64,000 bases of DNA from Aurantiochytrium sp. KH105 (taxonomy: Eukaryota > Sar > Bigyra > Thraustochytrida > Thraustochytriidae): assembly GCA_003116975.1 (NCBI GenBank), contig BGKB01000027.1:310001-374000 (forward strand). Reading direction: 5' to 3'. The translations under genes were made by a program, and so were the position numbers. The first letter of the stretch is position 1, and each line of letters starts with the position of its first letter. Of this stretch, positions 41,852 to 50,883 are shown one piece after another. Under the pieces are notes generated by a model, which was not told the DNA's origin, searched no databases, and saw nothing but the letters and a program-made list of their open reading frames with translations.

Positions 41852-42788
41852 TCAATAACTTTATTTGATGTCATTTTGCCATGCTTGTTCGAAAATGTCT
41901 TGCGTGTCGTCGGTTAGAAGCTTATTTTATCCATCAGTGTCAAGACTCGCTGGTCGTGAACCGACCACTGCAAGTCCTTCATGTCCTCTGTCTCTATCCC
42001 TCTCGTTGTCTTTCGGGCCAGCCAGAATACCATACCGAGACGGACAATTTCTTCAGACTCTCTTTCCCGAAACCAGCCAGTATAAATGACGAGCGCGTGT
42101 AAACAAACGCTGCCTCTCTTTTTCCCGTTATTCCTGGGACGCGCAGTCCATTTTCGACGAGCCAGTCTCGAGCCGTGCTCGCGCCGGCTCCGCCGAAGCC
42201 GGCGCCCGGTCCTCTCCCAGCCCGCCGCAGAGGCCTCGCGTCGCGCGCGTCGCGCGGGCGGGGGGCCTCCGCGTCGTCGCCGGCCGGCACCGATCGCGCA
42301 GGGCGCGGCCGTGCAATGCGTTTCCCGGCGTCGGTCGCCACGCGCGGCACGCGCTTCAGGCCTGGGTTGCGACCCGGCGCAGACTCGGCCGGCGCCCCCC
42401 CGAGGCCGGGCCGCGAGCAGGCGGACGCGGCCGGTGCGGGGGCGCGGAGCGAGTCTCGTTTCGCGTTTGGCGCGCGGGCGAAGGGGGTTATAGCGGCGGC
42501 GGCAAGTGGAGAATGGGCGCGCGGCAAGCGCGGAGAGGGGGCGGGGAAGTGAAGTTTAGCGAGCGGAGGAAAGGGGAAACAGGAGGAGAGAGAAAGACCC
42601 GGAGAGGGCACAGCAAACCTCGATTGCGTAGGACCCGACGCGCTCGCAGAAGAGGCGCGCGCGCGGAGCCCGAGCGGAGCCCGAGCGGGAGAGCGAGCGG
42701 GAGAACGAGCGGCCGCGCGAGGAGTGGCGGGCTCGCCCGTCCGCGGGTCGGCCCGGTGCCGGAGGAGAAAGAACGCGATCTGGCCGTC
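41852..42788. other. Intergenic, GC-rich upstream of the coactivator gene
   Basis: The first 200 bp are the 3' flank of the LRR-NEL gene. 42150-42780 is very GC-rich and probably 5' UTR or promoter. The frame upstream of 42789 is open to 42513 but translates to Arg/Gly-rich sequence and is not counted as coding. Confidence 0.55.
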
Positions 42789-43805
42789 ATGGGGGCCGCC
42801 GAGCCGGGTTGGCAGGACGAGGCCCGCGACAGCACGGTGCGCGCCGAGAAGCTGCAGATTATCAAGGAGATCGTGAGGAACAAGATGGGCACGCAGAACG
42901 GGGCGCAGAGCCCTGCGGATCAAAAGGAGAAACTGGCGGCCACGATCGAATTGCGCTGCTATCAGAACGCGAAATCGCTCGATGAGTACACGAACAACTT
43001 CCTCATGGTCATGCAGCGCTTCCTCGTCATGGAAGCCAAGAAGAAGCCTTCAACGACAAATTCAAAGCCACTTATCTGTCCAGTAAAGCCCAAAAAGGGG
43101 CCTAAATCTGAGGCGAATCCTTCAGCCGTGCCTAAGGCGCGAAACCCAAACTTTTCCGGGCCCGTAAATGCGGCGGATCCAAAGACTCCCTCGCGTCAAT
43201 CAGGCGATATTCGGTACGGCCCCGGGCCCGAAGTGCGGCCAATGGACCCCCTCCTAGACCCGAACGCGGCGTTGCGCGGTGAAAATTCCCCTATCCCAGG
43301 GCCGGGAAACCCGTATTCTTACGGGCATAACCCGCAACTCTATGAGCCTTGGGCCCCGTTTCTAAACTACAACAATCTCTACGGTTCTCTGGACGGGACC
43401 GTGCCTCCGACTTTTGCACAGCAAATTCAGGTGCAACAGCATGCACACCATCATTCTTTGCCGGCAGTTTACATGGACTCGCAGCATGCAAGCCACCAGC
43501 AGCGTGTCCTCCAGCAGCAGCAGCAGCAGCAGCAAGGCTCATTGCAGCAGCAGCATGCGCCCTTTTCCCACCAGTACCAACCGCATCCTTCACTTGTGCA
43601 TAGTAGATCTCTGCCCGCTGGAGAAGGCCCCTCGACCTGGTCGGCGCACAATACATCTCCTAAACAGACGCCGAAGCGCCCTCGCTTTCAGGACACTGAT
43701 CACATGCAGCAGCAGTCTGGGGCTTTGTCAATGGATCATGGCGAGTTCATGGATGTGGTGGACCTGCTCGCGATTGACGATGAGGATGATCAGGCGCACG
43801 AGTAA
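42789..43805 (+). CDS. KIX-type, MED15-like transcription coactivator
   Basis: 338 aa from ATG 42789 (MGAAEPGWQDEARD), stop TAA. Residues about 17-80 fit a KIX-like three-helix domain: RAEKLQIIKEIVRNKMG, then KLAATIELRCYQNAKSLDEY and NNFLMVMQRFLVME, the spacing seen in plant and fungal MED15 and in CBP-type KIX. The rest is Pro/Gln/His-rich and disordered, with a polyQ run coded by CAG repeats (43511-43537), and ends in an acidic hydrophobic segment (DVVDLLAIDDEDD) that resembles an activation-type tail. Likely nuclear, bridging activators and Mediator. The start is less certain because the upstream frame stays open. Confidence 0.68.
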   Translation: MGAAEPGWQDEARDSTVRAEKLQIIKEIVRNKMGTQNGAQSPADQKEKLAATIELRCYQNAKSLDEYTNNFLMVMQRFLVMEAKKKPSTTNSKPLICPVKPKKGPKSEANPSAVPKARNPNFSGPVNAADPKTPSRQSGDIRYGPGPEVRPMDPLLDPNAALRGENSPIPGPGNPYSYGHNPQLYEPWAPFLNYNNLYGSLDGTVPPTFAQQIQVQQHAHHHSLPAVYMDSQHASHQQRVLQQQQQQQQGSLQQQHAPFSHQYQPHPSLVHSRSLPAGEGPSTWSAHNTSPKQTPKRPRFQDTDHMQQQSGALSMDHGEFMDVVDLLAIDDEDDQAHE

Positions 43806-43970
43806 ATTGTCATTGTTTTTAATATTCAGTCGATCTTTGTACTGCTTCTCATCGCTCTGCTAGCACCTCAGGGAGCTTAGAAAGTGTGGATGGCGGCGAT
43901 GCAAACATTGAGACGACCTGTTTTCTACTGGGTTCCACTGAACGAGATTGCGTTCATTTGCTTGTCCATT

Positions 43971-44034
43971 TGTTCGTTCGTTCGTTCGTTCGTTCGTTCG
44001 TTCGTTCGTTCGTTCGTTCGTTCGTTCGTTCGTT
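43971..44034 (+). repeat. (GTTC)n microsatellite
   Basis: About 15 GTTC units, near perfect, between the convergent coactivator and RING genes. Confidence 0.97.
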
Positions 44035-44097
44035 TGTTTTACTGTCCTTGACGTAGATGAATGTAAGGCGAATCACCGAATGCGCGTAGGCTCGTGA

Positions 44098-44682
44098 CTA
44101 CTGTATTGCACAAGAGTTGCCGTCGCCGCCATGTTGAGCCGATGTTTTGGCCAAATGCTTTGCTGCACCCTTGAACCGTCGGCGAAAACCAGGAGGCAGA
44201 TTCGAGCTTGTCGCGGTCGTATAAGCCCAGTATTCCTCGAGCTCTTCGCCCTCTCGATACTCGCGCATGTAAACAATCTCTTGCATGCATAGTGGGCAAG
44301 CGTGCCAGGCAGACTTGAGTCCACCCTGCGCAGACGTCTTGCGCCAAGGCCCGATGCGATGTTCGCTGATGCAAGCATCGCAAATGCACAGGTGATCGCA
44401 AGGAAAGAGAACCTTTGTGCAAGGCCGATCATCACTAGAACAGAGGCAGCAACGTATTGCCTCTGTTTCAAATTTGAGCGTCGCGAGATTGCGGGAATAG
44501 GGAGCTCTGGCAGCGTGATCTCTTGCGAGGCCCAAGTAATCTGGTTTCTTCACCTCGTCCTCTATGTACATGAGGTCCATCGTTTCACTCGGTCCTGTTC
44601 GAAGTTCGTCGTCAATTTCGGCATTCTCACTGTCTTCATACTCTTCATTGTAAAAATCATCATCGCTCGTTGCGTAGAACAT
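44098..44682 (-). CDS. RING-finger E3 ligase-like protein with CaaX tail
   Basis: 194 aa from ATG 44680-44682, stop TAG. The N-terminal about 45 residues are very acidic (DDDFYNEEYEDSENAEIDDE). A RING-type finger follows: CCLCSSDDRPC, then FPCDHLCICDACI, and after a longer loop ACPLCMQEI. The last four residues, CAIQ, form a CaaX box predicted to be farnesylated (Gln at the last position), preceded by GGDGNS. It is therefore probably a ubiquitin ligase tethered to a membrane. A TGA lies in frame a little upstream of the ATG, so the N-terminus is likely complete unless a 5' exon exists. Convergent with the coactivator gene. Confidence 0.85.
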   Translation of the reverse strand: MFYATSDDDFYNEEYEDSENAEIDDELRTGPSETMDLMYIEDEVKKPDYLGLARDHAARAPYSRNLATLKFETEAIRCCLCSSDDRPCTKVLFPCDHLCICDACISEHRIGPWRKTSAQGGLKSAWHACPLCMQEIVYMREYREGEELEEYWAYTTATSSNLPPGFRRRFKGAAKHLAKTSAQHGGDGNSCAIQ

Positions 44683-45650
44683 ATCTTGCCGCCCGGGCGC
44701 TTGAGACAATCACGTGCATGCAACAAAGTCAGACCCCGTTGACGTTTGCGTACTGCCACGTGCCACGATCGGTCAATGCAAACGTTGCCTCTCTTGTCAA
44801 TGGTTTTGCAGCCAAAGACTTCTCCTGATTCGAGCAAGCGTCTCCTTTGACAGCAGCCAGGCTGCTCGTGCTTGAGCGCGCGCGAGCGATTGGCCGAGCG
44901 AGGGTAATGTTGAGCGCGCGATGGTTTACTTGATCGCCTGCTCAAGCGCACATATGATGCTTTCCCCCCTCGCACAAGTGGACTGTTTGCTCGTCAAAGT
45001 TGGATTTTCGACCTCACTTCTATCAATGCCCTGGCGCTCTTGACTCTTCCAAAACTTAGAGTTCCCCGGTCTAGACACAACCTTTTGGCTTTGCAGATCC
45101 GTGCCTGCTACTGCCTTAGACCTGCTCTACGTTTCCCATTTATTTTCGCGTTGGTGTCGGGCTCAACTTGGCAAATTCTCGAGTCTGCGGACCTCTCGCG
45201 CCTTTGCGAAAGCGTGTGCGAACGTACGGCTATAAGAATCTGTGCTCCGCGTTATTCCTTTTCGCTCGCGAGGCAAATTTCACTCGACTCCTAGCACAGG
45301 CGACCACGCCCTCCACGCACCAGTGCCAGTGACCTTTTACCGGTATCGGTCGTGAGGTTCTTTGGACAAAGTTCGCACAAGCCACGGGCCGCTGCGCGTA
45401 GTTTGAGGCCCCGGAGGTCCTCCCCGATCGCGGAAGCACCGGGCTGGTACTCCAAGACCGCTCGGAACCTTTTGCGATTCTCAGTGTCAATGGTCGCTGC
45501 CGTGGCCAATGGTCCGCTCAACGGATCAATGACTCGAAAAGGCTTATAAAAAGGGAACGTCGCCGCTGCAACAGGTTGGCGAAGGCGGGATAGTACGAGA
45601 AGTTCCGCGATCGCATCGAACACACGTGCGTCGACTAAGAGGATAGCGGC

Positions 45651-45696
<46 letters not shown>

Positions 45697-46408
45697 TTAG
45701 CACCTTCCTGTCGGTAGCCATTTCGTTCTACTGGCTGGTCAGGGTTTTTAGACTCTGAGACACTCGCTCTCACATGAGTGGTCCCTCCGTCCAAGCGTGA
45801 TTTTCGTGGCGCAAGGGTGTAGCCTCGCTCGCTCTTTGTTGGGAGTCGCTCGCTGTCGCTTGCACGTTTGTTCGCTTGAGCGGGCGGATGGGCTGATGCA
45901 GACGGACAAACGGGACATGGCGTGGACCTACTTTTACTGCCGAATCCTCGTATATTTTTCAACTGTGCAAATAGCGTGGCACATGGTTGACAGATTTCCG
46001 TCATATCACACACAGTGCCGCGCCACTATGCAGAGAGGGGCGCGAATTTCGAGCACGCACTCGATTTGACCCCCCCTCTCTCAAATGAGTCAGTCCTTTG
46101 TCCGGACTCCCATAATGGAGAGACGCTGCGCATCAAGTTTGCACCCGAGAGACTTGTTCAAAGAGCACCGTCGACCTCTCTCAAAGGATGTTGCCACGTG
46201 ATCCGGTCTCTGACGTGAGTCGAGGTTTCTGCCTTCGGCCTGGCAGTGAGCTCACTGGCAGTCATCACTGCAACATGAAGCAGCATAAGCCAACGGACTT
46301 TTCTCTCCATCCCACCTCGCCTCGACCCCCCCTTGCCCCACCCCTTTTTTCCTGGGACTCGCGAGGCCCTCGGACGGAGCAAACCTTGAAAGTCGCAACC
46401 AGGAGACG
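44683..46408. other. Intergenic with (GCA)n tract
   Basis: 1.7 kb between the RING gene and the first sulfotransferase-like gene, presumably with both promoters. A minus-strand ORF of 240 codons (45291-46013) contains a polyAla run coded by the GCA tract; its remaining sequence is not recognisable and I do not call it a gene. Confidence 0.5.
45652..45695 (+). repeat. (GCA)n microsatellite
   Basis: About 14-15 perfect GCA units. Confidence 0.97.
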
Positions 46409-47941
46409 ATGAGTGGCGAGCGCGCGGCGCGGGGGCGATCGAGCCATACCGTTCGACCCAGACCGGAGGCGACTGATTATGCGAAACTCGACGCATTCAA
46501 GCCTGGCGTGCAAAAGGATCTCAAGGACACATCGACAGCAAGAGACGAGGACTTGCAAAAGCAAAAGGGCTGGACTACAGGACAATTAAGAGTCGCCGTC
46601 AAGTCTCTTAGTCTCGCAGTCGCTGTGCTTTTTTGTCTCGTATTATACCTCTCCGGGCAGACAAAATCTGGGTCATGGATCCAAGCGAGCTCTTCCGAGG
46701 TTCTGTACGCTGACACTACGGAGCATCACAGGGACCGGGCCCAGACCACGCATCAGAGCGAATGGGACTCTGGAAGTAGTGCTGGGCAACAGCAAAACCA
46801 GGTCGGGACCACGGCTCCTCAGGGGCCGGGACACGATGCGCCGACTGTTACGTCGCCAACGCGACAAGGGAATCTGCGAACACAGGCGAACATGCTCAAG
46901 AATGCCATCGCTGCTCACCCAAGTCATCCTGAAGAGAGAGCAGACAGCAAGTCCAAAAGAAGTCCTGTCACGACGCCGAAGAATGTGAAGACAATCGATG
47001 CCGGTTCGTCCGAGCCGAGACGAGATTCTCGCGTGATCTTTCTACCGTTTGAAAAACGTGGCAAAGATGGCTTTCGCGTCATTCACATTCCTAAAACGGC
47101 AGGCGAACTCTTTACGACCTTTGCTCGTCAGCATGTTTCCCCGAACGAGAAAAGAGAGTGGGACGAAGACTGCTTGCTTGGCAGAACCACACGCTGGGCT
47201 TCGTACGACCCCGAGGTCCACTTTGCAGCATCCTTTTTCCGCTCTCCGCAAGAGCACGTCCTCTCCCAATACTTTCAGTGTCTGCATGGGTGGGGAGGCA
47301 TATACGAGAGGGAGATTCGTCAATTTCCTCGTTCCGTGCCCAAGAAAAGCCTCGAAATGGCAGAAATTCGAATGACACGTGGAGTCTACTCGAGCAGCAC
47401 AAGTGCCCGTGCCAATTACGACAAACTTTACAAGCGAGCCATTGAAGGGATTGACAAGTGGCTCGACTTCTTTCTCGATGGATGGTACATTGAAAAAGGC
47501 TACTTTGGCTGCTACCACCCGTTGTCCATGCAGGTCCGTGCCATGACGTGCTACGGTCCGTGGGACTGGATGCACGGCATCTTTCAGGAGAGATATCTCA
47601 AACCGGACGTGCCGCAAGCCATTGCAAACATGCGTTCGCTGTGGTTTGTTGGCATCAAGGAAAAGGTGCACGAGTCGCTGTGCATTTGGGAGTATCAGTA
47701 CTCTCGCGAGCTTCCCGCGTATTGCGACTGCAAGAGTGGCTTGAAACGCCCAGCTCTGGAGTCTCATGTTCACGGCGTTCCCAAACACTCTCTTTCAGAT
47801 CTGTCGGCTGCACAGCTGGCCAAGATCGACAGACTCACCGAGGGCGACAAGGAGCTCTACGCGGCCACGGTGGACGAGTTTATGCTGCGTCTTCGTGAAG
47901 TGGAAGCCAAGACGGGCAAACAGATCTTGTGCCCCAAATAG
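46409..47941 (+). CDS. Golgi-type sulfotransferase-like protein, copy 1
   Basis: 510 aa, ATG at 46409, stop TAG, intronless. A short cytosolic N-terminus, one membrane segment at about residues 62-82 (LAVAVLFCLVLYL) and a Ser/Thr/Gln-rich stem give a type II topology typical of Golgi transferases. The catalytic part has a 5'-phosphosulfate-binding loop in VIHIPKTAGE (compare IPKTAGTS of family-2 sulfotransferases) and a 3'-phosphate-binding segment in FFRSPQEHVLSQYFQC. Later conserved parts include CYGPWDWMHGIF and the C-terminal VDEFMLRLREVEAKTG. It should transfer sulfate from PAPS to a glycan or protein Tyr; the acceptor is unknown. Copy 2 lies 1.1 kb downstream in the same orientation. 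Confidence 0.8.
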   Translation: MSGERAARGRSSHTVRPRPEATDYAKLDAFKPGVQKDLKDTSTARDEDLQKQKGWTTGQLRVAVKSLSLAVAVLFCLVLYLSGQTKSGSWIQASSSEVLYADTTEHHRDRAQTTHQSEWDSGSSAGQQQNQVGTTAPQGPGHDAPTVTSPTRQGNLRTQANMLKNAIAAHPSHPEERADSKSKRSPVTTPKNVKTIDAGSSEPRRDSRVIFLPFEKRGKDGFRVIHIPKTAGELFTTFARQHVSPNEKREWDEDCLLGRTTRWASYDPEVHFAASFFRSPQEHVLSQYFQCLHGWGGIYEREIRQFPRSVPKKSLEMAEIRMTRGVYSSSTSARANYDKLYKRAIEGIDKWLDFFLDGWYIEKGYFGCYHPLSMQVRAMTCYGPWDWMHGIFQERYLKPDVPQAIANMRSLWFVGIKEKVHESLCIWEYQYSRELPAYCDCKSGLKRPALESHVHGVPKHSLSDLSAAQLAKIDRLTEGDKELYAATVDEFMLRLREVEAKTGKQILCPK

Positions 47942-49015
47942 CGAACGTAGAAGCGTAAAGCCAAACTCTGATATTCGTTGGACCTGAACTTGGGCGAGCA
48001 GCTCGGGCATCAATGAAGGCGCCAGTCACAGCAGTGCTTGCATTCGTACCGTCGCTCAGCTGCGCCCGCGCGTAAGCATAGGTCCCGGCGACACAAAGGT
48101 CTCCTCTTTTGTGTGACGCAAGTTCTTCTCCTCCTTTTCACCTCCGAACGACCAAGGCGAGGAAGGAAGCAGCAGCAGCTGCAGCCTGTGATGCGCGCCG
48201 GCCTCCTTGACTGCCTGACGCTCAAAAGAGCCTCCGCTGAATGAGCGGGAGGGAAGTTTTGCTAGGCGACTGACTGACTCGCCTGCGTGATCTGCCGCCA
48301 TCGCTCCATCCAGCATAAGGTCGCGGTAAGCTACGGTGGCTTTAGCGAGCACGATGACAGACAGCATGGCTACCGCCCAAAGCCGCTCGCACCCGCGTCT
48401 TCACTCCGCACCGTGCACCGCGCCGCCTCGGGCGCCCCCGCGTGGCGCGGTGTGCTGCGCTGTGGTAGTTCGTTCCTGAGCTAGTATAGCTGCAGCCAGC
48501 AGCAGATGTGAGCGGGAGCGAGGGGGCTCAGGGAGGCCGCTGTGGCGCCGCCGCTCCAACCCGGCACACCGCGGCGCCACCGCGGCCGGCCCCGCCCGGC
48601 CTGCGAGGCGCCGCGCCTTTTGCGGCGAGCAAGCGCGAGCGAGGAAAGGCGACGCGGCAGGGCCGAGAGCGCGGCGTCGGGGCAGGGCGGCTCGTTGCGG
48701 CAGACGGAGGCCGGGAGTGGGATGAGGAGGCATCGCAAGGCATCGCAGGCACAGGCACGGCACGGCGCACGTGTGGCGGCCTGACTGGGACGCGAGCTTC
48801 CCGCTGCGACTCCGACCAGCGTGGTGCAGGGCAGACGCTGGCGAGTCTGCAGGTACCGGCGCTGGCGCGGCAGGCAAAACGCAAAACCCGATCGTGCGCG
48901 GAGCGCGAGGCCGGCCAGCCGCAGGCGCTGGGGCCCCGGCGTGGACCTGGGGAGCTCGCACGGGTTGAGCTGCGCGCGAACTGCTGATTGCGAACTGCAG
49001 GGGGCAGCAGGGACG
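47942..49015. other. Intergenic between tandem sulfotransferase-like genes
   Basis: 1.1 kb. 48400-49010 is GC-rich and probably the promoter and 5' UTR of copy 2. ORFs on both strands here are compositional. The upstream frame of copy 2 is open to 48821 but looks non-coding. Confidence 0.5.
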
Positions 49016-50317
49016 ATGCGGGAGCATGGGACGAAGGTGAGGCAGCCCAGCGTGAGGTGCATCTCCGTCGCGCTCGCGATTGTGGGCGTGCTCTCGCTCA
49101 CGTACCTGTGCTTGGTCTCGTGGAGGGCGAGCAGCGTGCAGCCAATGCGCGTGGAGTTTGGCCTCGGGAATGCGAACACCCGGGCCTCCCTTCGATCCCC
49201 GGAAACCCGAGCTTCAATTCATGTCGCGAGCAATGAGCGGGAGAGCGGACGCGAGGTCGCTCGAACTGAGGAAGCGTCTCAGGGAAACGAAGCATCGCAG
49301 ACGCCCGAGAAAACGCAGGCGCCCGGAGCAGCAACGCAGACGCGTCAGGATGAGTCTCCTGCGGTAAAAGAATCGCAGCACTCGCAGAGCTCACGACGAG
49401 ACTCTCGCGTGATGTTTTTGCCGCTCGAAAAACGAGGCAAAGACGGCTTTCGCGTCATTCACATCCCCAAAACGGCAGGCGAGCTCTTCATAAACTATGC
49501 GCGCAAGCACGTCGCTCCAAGTGAGAAAAAGGAGTGGGACGAAGACTGCCTGCTGGGCAGAACCACGCGTTGGGCGTCATACGATCCCGAAGTCCATTTC
49601 GCGGCATCTTTTTTTCGCACGCCGCGAGAGCACGTCCTTTCCCAATACTTTCAATGTGTCCACACATGGGGTGGCATGTATGAGAGAGAAATCAAGCAGT
49701 TTCCTCGCTCCGTGCCTAAGGGCAGCCTCGAAATGGCAGAAATTCGAATGACACGTGGAGTCTACTCGAGCAACACAAGTGCCCGTGCCAATTACGACAA
49801 ACTTTACAAGCGAGCCATTGAAGGGATTGACAAGTGGCTCGACTTCTTTCTCGATGGATGGTATATTGAAAAAGGCTACTTTGGCTGCTACCACCCGCTG
49901 TCCATGCAGGTCCGTGCCATGACGTGCTACGGTCCGTGGGACTGGATGCATGGCATCTTTCAGGAAAAGTATCTCACGCCGGACGTGCCGCAAGCCATTG
50001 CGAACATGCGTTCGCTGTGGTTTGTTGGTATCAAGGAAAAGGTGCACGAGTCGCTATGTATTTGGGAGTATCAGTACTCTCGCGAGCTTCCCGCGTACTG
50101 CGATTGCAGCAGCGGCGAGGAGCGCCCTGCATTGCTAGTAATCCGGCATGGTGTTCCAAAATCTTCTCTCTCGGATCTATCGGCTGCGCAGCTGGCCAAG
50201 ATCGACAGACTCACCGAGGGTGACAAGGAGCTCTACGCGGCCACGGTGGACGAATTCATGCTGCGTCTTCGTGAAGTGGAAGCCAAGACGGGCAAACAAA
50301 TCTTGTGCCCAAAGTAG
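49016..50317 (+). CDS. Golgi-type sulfotransferase-like protein, copy 2
   Basis: 433 aa from ATG 49016 (MREHGTKVRQPS), chosen because it puts the membrane segment (SVALAIVGVLSLTYLCLV) right after a short basic tail, as in copy 1; the frame is open 65 codons further up. Stop TAG. Catalytic motifs are the same: VIHIPKTAGE and FFRTPREHVLSQYFQC. The stem is rich in Glu, Gln and Ser and unlike that of copy 1, whereas the catalytic domain is nearly identical in protein and, over long stretches, in DNA, including synonymous sites. Acceptor unknown. The different stems may give different Golgi positions or partners. Confidence 0.8.
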   Translation: MREHGTKVRQPSVRCISVALAIVGVLSLTYLCLVSWRASSVQPMRVEFGLGNANTRASLRSPETRASIHVASNERESGREVARTEEASQGNEASQTPEKTQAPGAATQTRQDESPAVKESQHSQSSRRDSRVMFLPLEKRGKDGFRVIHIPKTAGELFINYARKHVAPSEKKEWDEDCLLGRTTRWASYDPEVHFAASFFRTPREHVLSQYFQCVHTWGGMYEREIKQFPRSVPKGSLEMAEIRMTRGVYSSNTSARANYDKLYKRAIEGIDKWLDFFLDGWYIEKGYFGCYHPLSMQVRAMTCYGPWDWMHGIFQEKYLTPDVPQAIANMRSLWFVGIKEKVHESLCIWEYQYSRELPAYCDCSSGEERPALLVIRHGVPKSSLSDLSAAQLAKIDRLTEGDKELYAATVDEFMLRLREVEAKTGKQILCPK

Positions 50318-50883
50318 ATGTTGCATCCGTTTGATCGGTGAGGAATGTGATTGTGCGCGCACTGAAATGTATTTACTACGCTGACGTCTTCATTCGGATT
50401 TTGTGGTCCTTATTTTTCTCTTTCATTTCATGCAGAATGGAAATCTACTTTTGCTCTTTTTGTTGTTCTTGCGGAGAGCTTGTTCAAGCGTCAAATTTCC
50501 GGAAAATATTTGCCAGCGTGACTTCGTCTCGCTTCGGAACGGTGTCCATCCACTTCTGCATGGGAAATCGCTACTAACCTAGCTTCTTGCTCCTCCCTGA
50601 ACTCAACGCAAAGTGAAACTCTTGAGCAAAGGTCGACCACCCTGCTCCCTCGTTACAACGACGAAAAGACCAGACCTGATAAGGGACACTGTTCTGTATA
50701 CCTGTAGTTGCACCTGCATACCTGTACCTGTACCTGTAACTGCGCGTCGTGGAGCAGAACGGTCACCCGTCGCGCTTTTATCGCCTTCGCCTCCCCCCGC
50801 GCTCTGCGCGAGTCTGCGCGACGCCAACCTTGGCCCGGTGCGCGCACCCACACGTTCATTCTGGCAAGAGCGCCCTACCCTCC
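50318..50883. other. Intergenic
   Basis: 3' flank of the second sulfotransferase-like gene and promoter of the next gene. A short degenerate ACCTGTA repeat lies at about 50698-50742. The frame upstream of 50884 is open from 50749 but is not needed for the next protein. Confidence 0.5.

Noticed and set aside
45291-46013. 240-codon minus-strand ORF with polyAla
   Set aside because: The polyAla comes from a GCA microsatellite and the rest has no recognisable domain.
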